NCBI RefSeq assembly: GCF_014287795.1
Contig: NZ_JACOON010000005.1
Span: forward strand, 248,001 to 312,000
Source: Christensenella tenuis
GTDB lineage: Bacteria; Bacillota; Clostridia; Christensenellales; Christensenellaceae
Length of the DNA: 64,000 nucleotides
Reading direction: 5' to 3'
Shown here: positions 8,267 through 16,191 of the stretch, piece after piece
Layout of the letters: each line of letters begins with the position of its first letter
Position numbering within the stretch: position 1 is the first letter of the stretch
The notes under the pieces: generated by a model
Told to the model about the DNA's origin: nothing
The model's database searches: none
The model's input: the letters and a program-made list of their open reading frames with translations, nothing else
Made by a program: the position numbers and the translations under genes

Positions 8267-9430
8267 ATGACAAATACAAACAGAGAAAGAATTAGCGCGA
8301 TCCTTCATTACAAACCGTATGACCGAGTGCCTGTTATGCATTTTGGCTTTTGGAATGAGACTTTGGAAAAATGGGAACAGGAGGGACATCTTACCCATGA
8401 AGAGGTCGCAGTACTTTTGAGCGGTCATGGAAACCGTTCAGATGGAAATGAATATGAGCGCGCGATTGCACAAAAACTTGGATTTGATGATAACATTCTT
8501 GTATACACCGGGCAAAAAGGCGATTGGTATGATATGCCATTATACCCTGCTTTTGAAGAACAAATTATTGAACGCTATGACGATGGATCCTTTAAGCAGC
8601 TGGATATCGACGGCGTCTTCGAGTTAGGAAAAGAAGGAGCAGGTTCGATTGCGTCGGAACTTGGACATACGCTTGTGGACAGGAAAAGCTGGGAAGAACA
8701 CTATGTCCCCCGGCTTCAATGGACAGAAGAACGTCTTGATATGGAAGCGATCCAAAAGATGATTGCAGAAAATGATACACGGTCAAGACATACGGCAGTT
8801 TATTGCGGAAGCTTATATGGAAAACTACGCAATTACTGGGGGATTGTAGAACTGAGTTATTTGCAGATAGATGATCCGGATCTTTATACTGAATGTATTG
8901 ATACGATCGGAGAGTTATGTTATGATGTTGTAAAACATACGCTCGACACGGGTGTAAAAGTCGATTTTGCTCATTTCTGGGAAGACATATGCTATAATAA
9001 AGGCCCGCTTGTAAGTCCTGAAATATTCCGCGAAAAGGTCGGAAAACATTATAGACGGATTGCAGATGAATGCTTGCGCCATGGCGTTGACATTGTATCT
9101 GTGGACTGCGATGGATTTATCGAGGAATTGGTTCCTATTTGGCTTGATAATGGGGTAAACACCATGTTTCCTGTAGAGTATGGGGCATGGGAATACGATT
9201 TTGCAACCCTGAGGAAAAAATTTGGAAAAGAGATTCGCGGGATGGGCAATATCAATAAGCATGTGCTGAGCAAAGATAAAGCAGCAATCGATAAGGAAAT
9301 TGAACGTGCCCGCCGCCTCGTTGATTTAGGAGGGTTTGTCCCCTGCATGGATCATAGAATTGCACCAGATGCGGAATGGGATTTGACAAGATACTATTGT
9401 GATAAAATGAAAGAGACTTTCTGGAAATAG
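8267..9430 (+). CDS. Uroporphyrinogen decarboxylase-superfamily protein
   Basis: A 387-residue (beta/alpha)8 barrel protein of the URO-D/MtaA superfamily, recognised by the start TNRERISAILHYKPYDRVPV and the late GMGNINKHVLSKD. Here the position of the His-x-Cys zinc motif of methylcobamide methyltransferases is VDCDG, and the later Cys is absent (GNIN), so the methyltransferase zinc site looks incomplete. True heme-pathway HemE is unlikely given a sugar-gene setting and this sequence. Such proteins are common next to sugar transporters in Clostridia but their role is not established. Start ATG 8267 follows AGGGAGGGAA. It precedes the degenerate ABC protein by 46 bases. Confidence 0.8.
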   Translation: MTNTNRERISAILHYKPYDRVPVMHFGFWNETLEKWEQEGHLTHEEVAVLLSGHGNRSDGNEYERAIAQKLGFDDNILVYTGQKGDWYDMPLYPAFEEQIIERYDDGSFKQLDIDGVFELGKEGAGSIASELGHTLVDRKSWEEHYVPRLQWTEERLDMEAIQKMIAENDTRSRHTAVYCGSLYGKLRNYWGIVELSYLQIDDPDLYTECIDTIGELCYDVVKHTLDTGVKVDFAHFWEDICYNKGPLVSPEIFREKVGKHYRRIADECLRHGVDIVSVDCDGFIEELVPIWLDNGVNTMFPVEYGAWEYDFATLRKKFGKEIRGMGNINKHVLSKDKAAIDKEIERARRLVDLGGFVPCMDHRIAPDAEWDLTRYYCDKMKETFWK

Positions 9431-9476
9431 GAGTCCAGACCCCATAACGGGCACGAAGCATCGGAGGAGTATTTCA

Positions 9477-10964
9477 TTGCAAGAGCTCGTACGAATGGAG
9501 AACATATGCGGCAGTAATATATTAGCGCATGCCAGGCTCAACGTTTTTAGGGGAGAGATTGTTGGGCTGCTCGGAATGAATAACGCGGGAAAATCTGAGT
9601 TGATGGATATCCTGACGGGGCGGCTTCGCGCGGAAAAAGGAACCGTTTATTTTGAGGATCATCCTGTGTTCTTCACTTCGCCATCCCAAGCAAATGAACT
9701 AGGTATTTGCTACATTCATGGAGAGCAGGAACTCCTGAAGGAGTTTACGGTTACAGAAAATATTTTTGTGATGCGCAGGAAGCACGATGGACAGTTGTTG
9801 AATATGAAACAACTGTCCACTCGTTGCAGCCGGCTTTTAGGGGTGCTTTTTTCTGAGGAGACAGGCATTCGTTTTCAGGCCGGGGACCGTTTGCGGGATT
9901 TAAATGGTTTACAGAGATTAGCGGTACAGATTATCAAAACAATCAGCGAAAATGCAAAACTTATGGTGATCGACCACTATATCGACGATTTTCCACATCA
10001 TTGGGTGACATCCTTGCGCAAATGGCTGTCTTTGCTCACGAGGAATCTTAATATTTCTTTTATTGTAACGGATCATAAAGCGCATAATTTATCTAAATTA
10101 TGCGACAGAATTTTTGTGCTGCGCAGCGGTATGAGTGTAGGGACCTTTTCCAAAAACGAGTATGATGAAAAAATGCTTACCTCCGTTATGACAGGCAGCC
10201 TGATGGAAGACCGGGAGTATTACTGGCGTCCGAGCCCGGGTGAGAAAAAAATACTCGAATTTTCCGGGGTGAGGATTCCAGGAGAAAAAAATAAGCTGAA
10301 TATCGAATTGATCGCAAACGAAATGGTTGGCTTGTGCTGCATGTCTCATCACTTTGTGAAGAATTTTTGTGATGCTTTGATCGGGGAAGTCCCTCTTCAG
10401 GAAGGGAAAATTTTGTTGGATGGAACCCCTATTGAGATTAGCAGCCCGGAAGATATCACAAAATATGGAATTGGGATCGTTTTTGGAAGGGCAAGATTAT
10501 TCCCGAATATGAGTTTTGAAGAAAACGTGTCTATTACCGCATTACGAAAGTTCAGCGCAAAGACGGGAATTGTAAATAACAGCGCATCAACTCTGGCCGC
10601 GAGTGAGGCGCTTTCCATTTGGAAGCCGCCCCACCTTCTCTCTGGCGGAAATCAAATTGACCGCTATACGGAAAAGAAGATACTGATTAGCCGGGCTATG
10701 GCAACCCTGCCACAAGTCATGATTTACCAGAACCTTGACAAAGGCCTCGATGATGTGGCCTACGATAGGCTTGTGCGCGAAATATGGGGAACTCCCATCC
10801 GGCCGAAAGCTTCACTGTTTATTTCGTCTAATGTACGGAATTTAATTAAGGTATGTACAAAGATTTATTTTATTTACGAGGGCCAGGTAATCAATAAAGT
10901 ATATCCGGCACAAACCACAGAAGAAGCAATGCTATCTTATTACAAAGCATTCTGCGAGATGTGA
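9477..10964 (+). CDS. Degenerate tandem-domain ABC ATPase-like protein (RbsA-related)
   Basis: A 495-residue protein with the length and two-domain layout of sugar-import ATPases but eroded catalytic motifs. Domain 1 keeps a P-loop (GMNNAGKSEL) but its signature is LNGLQRLAVQ and Walker B is MVIDHY instead of LDEP. Domain 2 has no P-loop (GLCCMSHHF), keeps LSGGNQ, and Walker B is MIYQNLDKGLD without the Asp-Glu. No permease or binding protein gene adjoins it. It starts with TTG after GGAGGAG and converges on the histidine kinase gene with only 12 bases between. A regulatory or nucleotide-sensing role tied to the neighbouring two-component system is inferred, not shown; a decayed transporter subunit is the alternative. 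Confidence 0.75.
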   Translation: MQELVRMENICGSNILAHARLNVFRGEIVGLLGMNNAGKSELMDILTGRLRAEKGTVYFEDHPVFFTSPSQANELGICYIHGEQELLKEFTVTENIFVMRRKHDGQLLNMKQLSTRCSRLLGVLFSEETGIRFQAGDRLRDLNGLQRLAVQIIKTISENAKLMVIDHYIDDFPHHWVTSLRKWLSLLTRNLNISFIVTDHKAHNLSKLCDRIFVLRSGMSVGTFSKNEYDEKMLTSVMTGSLMEDREYYWRPSPGEKKILEFSGVRIPGEKNKLNIELIANEMVGLCCMSHHFVKNFCDALIGEVPLQEGKILLDGTPIEISSPEDITKYGIGIVFGRARLFPNMSFEENVSITALRKFSAKTGIVNNSASTLAASEALSIWKPPHLLSGGNQIDRYTEKKILISRAMATLPQVMIYQNLDKGLDDVAYDRLVREIWGTPIRPKASLFISSNVRNLIKVCTKIYFIYEGQVINKVYPAQTTEEAMLSYYKAFCEM

Positions 10965-10976
10965 TTGTGTAGGAAA

Positions 10977-12032
10977 CTATTGAAGCGGAAGCGTAATCTC
11001 AACCTGTGTTCCTACATTGATCGTGCTTGCAATCGAAAGTCCGTATTCGTTACCATATTGCATCTTAATCCGCTGATTGATGTTGATAATTCCAATACCT
11101 ACATGTATGCTATCCGCTGTATCAGCCATTTTTTCGCTGTTCAAAAGAGAAATAAGCTCGCGTAGTTTTTTGTCAGGAATCCCGCTTCCGTTATCGGATA
11201 CCTGGAGTAGGAGACGGGATTGCGTTGAATAAATTGAAAGCGTAATTTTTCCGCCGGAAGGCTTGCTTTCGAGACCATGGGTGATGGCGTTTTCTAAAAT
11301 TGGTTGAATAATAAAATTAGGAATCAGACACTTTGTCAGGTCACGGTCTCCATCGGCAATTTTTTTTTCAAAAGTAAACCTATCCTGGAAACGAAATTTT
11401 TGAATTAAAATATAATTATCGACATTTTTAATCTCATCCGACAAGGGAACCAATAGGCCGATTTTACGCGTATTATTGCGAAATAGCTGCGAAAGAGATT
11501 CCAGCATTTCGGCAATTTCCGGCACATTTTTCATCAGGGCTAATCCGCGGATTGATTCCAGAGTATTATACAAAAAATGCGGATTGATTTGGCTCTGAAG
11601 TTGGGAAAGCTCGGCCTTATGACGAAGCAGGTTAGCGGAAAGTTCGCGATTCCAGGAATCCTTGTGTTGCCTAATTACCGTATCTACCACTTCATAAAAG
11701 TTGCCGGAATAGCCCGAACGGGTTATGCCCTTCGAATTTGCGATCCGGTCATATGTTTCGAAAATGAGGCAATCGCTTTGATAAAGGGGCCTGATGTACT
11801 TTATACAAACAAAAACGATAATGCCTGTTTGCGCTGCGAAATAGATGAAAAAAATAAAATCAAGCGCAGTATCAAAAGAATGACGGTCAGGAAAAAGGGC
11901 GGAATTTGCAACAAGTAATTCGCAGCCCAAAAATAATCCTAAAGAACATAAAACAAACAAAACCAGTACAAAAAAAAGAATATGCGTTGCGCCTTTGCGT
12001 TTTCTTATAAAAGATAAAATAGAAGATAACAT
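10977..12032 (-). CDS. Sensor histidine kinase, YesM/LytS type
   Basis: A 351-residue membrane kinase. Two hydrophobic segments lie at about 17-40 and 57-80, then a short linker and a His_kinase domain with the phosphoacceptor His152 in QINPHFLYNTLE, the N box QPILENAITHG, and G box DNGSGIPDKKL with GIGIININQR. There is no HAMP-Cache ectodomain of usual size: the extracellular loop is only about 15-20 residues, so the signal may be membrane-borne or delivered by a partner protein. It is the second gene of a two-gene operon, 20 bases after the response regulator gene. Family members control carbohydrate uptake in Bacillota. Confidence 0.92.
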   Translation of the reverse strand: MLSSILSFIRKRKGATHILFFVLVLFVLCSLGLFLGCELLVANSALFPDRHSFDTALDFIFFIYFAAQTGIIVFVCIKYIRPLYQSDCLIFETYDRIANSKGITRSGYSGNFYEVVDTVIRQHKDSWNRELSANLLRHKAELSQLQSQINPHFLYNTLESIRGLALMKNVPEIAEMLESLSQLFRNNTRKIGLLVPLSDEIKNVDNYILIQKFRFQDRFTFEKKIADGDRDLTKCLIPNFIIQPILENAITHGLESKPSGGKITLSIYSTQSRLLLQVSDNGSGIPDKKLRELISLLNSEKMADTADSIHVGIGIININQRIKMQYGNEYGLSIASTINVGTQVEITLPLQ

Positions 12033-12052
12033 TGCGTATGCTCCATCTTTAT

Positions 12053-13672
12053 TTATAATTGATTATGCCGCATATATTTTTTGCGATACTGCGAAGGCGT
12101 GATCCCCACGATTCGTTTAAAAATTTTTGAAAAATATTTTGCATTCGTGAATCCGACAAGATCAGCAATCCCTGCAAGGGATTGGGAAATATCTTTCAAA
12201 TATTCTTTAGAAATTTCAATACGATATTTATTCAGATAATCTACAAAATTGATTCCCACTTCCTGCTTGAAGAGGATTGAAAAATATACAGGGTTGAGAA
12301 ACACCAATTGGGCTATATCGTCGAGTGCAATTTTCTCCATGTAATGATCTGCAATGTATTTTTTGGCAATGGTGATATAAGTATTATCTGCACTGTCTTC
12401 AAGGGCCGTATAACGGTTAATATGGTCTGTGATTCTGGAAATAAGTGCAGCACGCACAGAAACAACATTCATGCAGTTGTCAAGCGAACTTAAAAATGCA
12501 TTTTTTTCTTCCGAACGGTCGGGGAAAAGCCCTAAGTTTTGTGTAATATCAAGGAACAAATTATATATACGCTCTGTAAGTGCCCAAATTAGCTCTGCCT
12601 GGCCATCACAGATGCCTTCCGCAAGCGTAAACAACTGTGTGATTTGGGAGCGAATTTCATTCAGGTCAAATTTCTCAATATTGCGTTTCAAGCTGTCCTT
12701 GGCTTCTTCTGGGAATATCTTATTCAAATCTTTGCCGGAGTTATAGAGAACAGGAGGCTCTATAATCATATCAAGCCTGTTTAAAATGCGGGCACGCTGG
12801 GCACGTTGGGCGTTTTCACATGAGATGTGCAGCCGGGAGAGGTCTGTTTCCGCACTGCCCTTGCAGATCGTAAAATATAAATTTGAATATTTTTTGCAAA
12901 TAAGCTCCATGTCGTCTAAAAAACATTGCAAGCTTTGCTGAAGTTTGCCGGAATTTGCCGGGCTATAGTTAAGCACTACGTGATACTTCGCCGTATTTGC
13001 GCTATAGACCGTTTCAAAACACATGCTTTCGAAATATTTAACAATATTGGCCTGCACACGGTCATATAATTGTGTAGGGAACGGAACATCTTCATCAAAA
13101 CTTCTACAATCAAATTTCAAAATAAGGAACTGAAAAATTCCGGGCTGGAGATTGAGCAGGAATTCGTTGTTGACAGATGCGGAATCTTCTGCTTTAAAAG
13201 TTCCTTTTACAACCTGTTCCAGAAAATTATTATGCATTTTAAGCTTTGCAGCATCAAACTGCTCGCTCAGTTGCTTAATTTCCGTTGTATGGAGCTGACG
13301 TTTTTTTAGCTCCGCAGTAAGGTTTGTAAGGATATCGGTAAGATCTTTTTGATTAATTGGTTTCAGAATGTAATCCTTTACTCCGAACCGGATTGCTGTC
13401 TGTGCATATTCAAAGTTGTTATGGCCACTGATAATAACAAATGCTGCGGCGGGGTTGAATGCCTGTATTTCCTTAATCAGGTCAAGGCCGGAAAGCCCGG
13501 GCATTCGAATATCTGTAATTACAATATCGGGATTGCTTTTTTTGATTTGCTCAAGAGCTGTAACTCCATCTTTTGCAGTTCCAACAACCTCAAGACCCAA
13601 TGCTTTCCAGTCAATCAGATGCAAAAGGAGCTCTATTACGAAGATTTCATCATCAGCGATAAATACTTTCAT
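12053..13672 (-). CDS. Response regulator with AraC-type DNA-binding domain (YesN type)
   Basis: A 539-residue regulator. The receiver domain (1-120) has the acidic pocket ADDE, phosphoacceptor Asp54 (ITDIRMPG), and Lys104 (LKPIN). A central domain of unknown ligand spans about 130-420. The C-terminal AraC/XylS double helix-turn-helix (about 430-539) shows LDDIAQLVFLNPVYFSILFK and IADLVGFTNAKYFSKIFKR. It heads the kinase operon and is divergent from the URO-D/glycyl radical operon, so that operon is the likeliest target. The start at 13672 is preceded on its strand by GAGAGGGA. Confidence 0.93.
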   Translation of the reverse strand: MKVFIADDEIFVIELLLHLIDWKALGLEVVGTAKDGVTALEQIKKSNPDIVITDIRMPGLSGLDLIKEIQAFNPAAAFVIISGHNNFEYAQTAIRFGVKDYILKPINQKDLTDILTNLTAELKKRQLHTTEIKQLSEQFDAAKLKMHNNFLEQVVKGTFKAEDSASVNNEFLLNLQPGIFQFLILKFDCRSFDEDVPFPTQLYDRVQANIVKYFESMCFETVYSANTAKYHVVLNYSPANSGKLQQSLQCFLDDMELICKKYSNLYFTICKGSAETDLSRLHISCENAQRAQRARILNRLDMIIEPPVLYNSGKDLNKIFPEEAKDSLKRNIEKFDLNEIRSQITQLFTLAEGICDGQAELIWALTERIYNLFLDITQNLGLFPDRSEEKNAFLSSLDNCMNVVSVRAALISRITDHINRYTALEDSADNTYITIAKKYIADHYMEKIALDDIAQLVFLNPVYFSILFKQEVGINFVDYLNKYRIEISKEYLKDISQSLAGIADLVGFTNAKYFSKIFKRIVGITPSQYRKKYMRHNQL

Positions 13673-13987
13673 ACTATGCTTTTTTCCCTCTCAGTTGTTT
13701 TCAAATGAATGATACATTCAATCCGGAGATGCCGGCAATAATTTAATACAAATTAAATTTGAATGATATTATAATAATATCACTCCTAATTATACACATA
13801 TGCTCCGAAAAATCAATTAAGATCAAATTCTATGACAGGGGTGCTTTTTCCTTCCGAAAGGCAAAAGACCTAAAAATGGTATCTCAATTATAAAAATCAT
13901 GCCATTGAATGCCCCTTTTTCAAGAGATATTCTGGATGCATTAGATAAAATTATTTTCTCAATTAAAGATTTCTAAAGGAGAATTAA
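13673..13987. promoter_or_regulatory. Divergent control region with two AT-rich inverted repeats
   Basis: This 315-base gap separates the response regulator gene (left, minus) from the URO-D/glycyl radical operon (right, plus). It holds a 19-base palindrome TGATATTAT-A-ATAATATCA at 13764-13782, which contains TATAAT on both strands, and a second inverted repeat AATTTAAT-ACAA-ATTAAATT at 13740-13759. Such sites next to a divergent regulator may bind the YesN-type protein. No -35 boxes are clear. A GGAG ribosome site precedes 13988. Operator function is inferred. Confidence 0.45.
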
Positions 13988-15262
13988 ATGATGACTTCGA
14001 GAGAACGGGTAAAAAAAGCAATCCGACACGAAGTGACAGACCGGGTACCTGTTGATCTGGGCGCGACTGCAATCTCTGGAATACATGTTTCGGAGCTCAA
14101 AAGATTACGGGAAGAGCTTGGGCTCGAAACAGGAGCGATAAAAGCTCTTGATCCGATGACGCTCATTGCTGAAGTAACTGATGATGTACGCGAGGCTCTT
14201 GAAATTGATTGCGTGGGGCTTTTTACCGGTGCGGACAGCCTCGGCCTCACATCAGATACCTATAAAGAATGGGAGCTTTCTGATGGAACAACCGTATTGC
14301 TGCGTGATGATTTTTCCTGGACGAAGGATGCGGAAACAGGGACGATTTATGCCTATCCGCAGGGGGATACTTCAGTCCCGCCAAGTGCGTTTATGAGTTC
14401 TGCTTCATTGTATTTCGACAATATTCCCAGGCAAGAAGACCTTGACAAAAAGACAGAGTGGGATGCACGCAAAGATTACGCGGGTATGTACTCGGTGTTG
14501 CCGGATAAAGATTTGCGGTATCTTGAAAGCAGAGCGAAAGAACTTTATGAAACGACAGATTATGCCATCATCGGCAGCTATGGCGGCGGAGGACTTGGGG
14601 ATATTTTTCATGTGCCGGGTCCGTGGCTAAAAGAAACAAAGGGAATACGGGAAGTAGAAGATTGGTATATGGCAATCTATCTGCACCGGGATTATCTAAT
14701 GGATCTTTTTGATATGCAGACGGATATTACGCTTGAAAATATGCAGAGATATTTTGACGCCGTAGGAAATCGGATTGAAGTGATGGTTCATTCAGGAACC
14801 GATTTCGCATTCCAGGGAGGGAGTATGATTGCTCCGGAACTGTACCGCGAGGTATACACGCCCTTTTATAAAAAAGTAAACGACTGGATTCACAAAAATA
14901 CAGACTGGAAGTCTTTTATGCATTCCTGCGGTTCAGTTGTAACCTTAATTCCGGAATTCATTGATGCAGGGTTTGATATCCTGAATCCGGTTCAGGTCTC
15001 GGCAAAAGATATGGATGCCGTATCGCTGAAAGAGAAATTTGGCGATTCCATTGTGTTTTGGGGAGGTGGATGCGACCCGCAATTTGTACTCCCGAGCGGC
15101 ACCCCTGAGGAGGTCTATGCCGAAACCAGGCGAAATGCACAGGCCTTTTCGCAAGGCGGCGGTTTTGTAGGGGGAAATGTCCACAATGTGCAATATGAAG
15201 TGCCGATTCCCAATCTTTTGGCTGAGTTTAGGGCGCTTCACGACACAGTCCCGCAGAAATAA
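13988..15262 (+). CDS. URO-D/MtaA-superfamily protein with intact His-x-Cys...Cys site
   Basis: A 424-residue barrel protein of the uroporphyrinogen decarboxylase superfamily. His312-Ser-Cys314 and Cys362 (GGGCDP) match the zinc-binding set of methylcobamide:coenzyme M methyltransferases such as MtaA, so this copy could be a true corrinoid-dependent methyltransferase; no corrinoid protein gene is in the window. Other family features are SRERVKKAIRHEVTDRVPV at the start and the C-terminal GGFVGGNVHNVQ. ATG 13988 (or 13991) follows AAAGGAG. It is the first gene of an operon with the glycyl radical activase and enzyme. Substrate unknown. Confidence 0.83.
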   Translation: MMTSRERVKKAIRHEVTDRVPVDLGATAISGIHVSELKRLREELGLETGAIKALDPMTLIAEVTDDVREALEIDCVGLFTGADSLGLTSDTYKEWELSDGTTVLLRDDFSWTKDAETGTIYAYPQGDTSVPPSAFMSSASLYFDNIPRQEDLDKKTEWDARKDYAGMYSVLPDKDLRYLESRAKELYETTDYAIIGSYGGGGLGDIFHVPGPWLKETKGIREVEDWYMAIYLHRDYLMDLFDMQTDITLENMQRYFDAVGNRIEVMVHSGTDFAFQGGSMIAPELYREVYTPFYKKVNDWIHKNTDWKSFMHSCGSVVTLIPEFIDAGFDILNPVQVSAKDMDAVSLKEKFGDSIVFWGGGCDPQFVLPSGTPEEVYAETRRNAQAFSQGGGFVGGNVHNVQYEVPIPNLLAEFRALHDTVPQK

Positions 15263-15309
15263 ACGGTGTGGGCCAGGCAAGGCTTGCTGTATGCAGAGGG
15301 AGAAGGGAA

Positions 15310-16170
15310 TTGAGCCTGAAAATAATGCAACGTGGTTTTAATTATTCTCAAGATGGGCCGGGGAACCGGCTTGTATACCATTTGCAAGGATGCAATCTCG
15401 AATGCCCATGGTGCTCTAATCCGGAAGGCATCCCTAGAGACGGATGCATGATGCAAACAGGAGAAGCGCTGCCGCAAACAGTTTGCCCGCAGAATGGAAT
15501 TAAGAAGGGAAGGATTGACCCGGATGTTTGCAGCCTATGCAAGGATTATTCATGTATAGAACATTCCTGCGGGCAACTGAAATGGAGTTGCTGCCTGATG
15601 GACGAATCGGAAATATTGGAGGAACTTGACAGAAGCCGCATGATGTTTTTCGATGGCGGGGGACTGACACTGACTGGCGGGGAGGCAACGCTGCAATTTG
15701 AGGAAATTAAGTCTTTGCTGGCAGCGGCAAGAAGAAGTAAGATACATACTGCTCTTGAAACGAATGCAACCCATCCTAGACTCCCCGAATTATTTCCGGT
15801 GGTAGATTGGCTGATTATGGATTTTAAGCATTATGATGATGCTGTCCATGAAGACACGTTGGGGATTTCTGGTGCGATTGTGAAGGAAAATATCAGGAAA
15901 GCGGCAAAGCAAAGCTGTGAGATGCTGGTCCGGATTCCCCTGGTGAACGGTTTTAATGCCTCAAAAGAAGATGCACAGGCTTTTGCCGAATTTTTGCGCG
16001 ATTGTAATATTACAGAAGTAGAATTGCTGAAATATCATGAATATGGGAGAGAAAAATGGCGGCAGTGCGGGCGCCGGTATACAGTAAAGGACGGATTTGT
16101 TTCGGATATTCAATACCAGGATATTTTGCAGACTTTTGGAAGCTATAAAATTACCTGTGTCTCTACATAA
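15310..16170 (+). CDS. Glycyl-radical enzyme activating protein (radical SAM)
   Basis: A 286-residue radical-SAM enzyme that would place the glycyl radical on its partner encoded next. The CxxxCxxC cluster site is Cys28, Cys32, Cys35 in GCNLECPWCSNPE, followed by LTGGEATLQFE. A ferredoxin-like insert holds Cys74, Cys77, Cys82 and Cys87, enough for one auxiliary [4Fe-4S] cluster, whereas many non-PFL activases carry two. The TTG start at 15310 is chosen because AGGGAGAAGGG precedes it; the longer GTG frame from 15268 has no ribosome site and ATG 15325 would trim five residues. It lies 47 bases after the URO-D gene and 21 before the glycyl radical enzyme. Confidence 0.92.
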   Translation: MSLKIMQRGFNYSQDGPGNRLVYHLQGCNLECPWCSNPEGIPRDGCMMQTGEALPQTVCPQNGIKKGRIDPDVCSLCKDYSCIEHSCGQLKWSCCLMDESEILEELDRSRMMFFDGGGLTLTGGEATLQFEEIKSLLAAARRSKIHTALETNATHPRLPELFPVVDWLIMDFKHYDDAVHEDTLGISGAIVKENIRKAAKQSCEMLVRIPLVNGFNASKEDAQAFAEFLRDCNITEVELLKYHEYGREKWRQCGRRYTVKDGFVSDIQYQDILQTFGSYKITCVST

Positions 16171-16191
16171 AAGGGAGGAGAATAGCGGCTG

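Noticed and set aside
8267..9430. HemE (heme biosynthesis uroporphyrinogen decarboxylase)
   Set aside because: No other heme genes are near, three diverged copies sit among sugar genes, and the sequence fits the wider superfamily rather than HemE.
9477..10964. Working sugar-import ATPase
   Set aside because: Both Walker B acidic pairs and the second P-loop are missing and there is no adjacent permease or binding protein.
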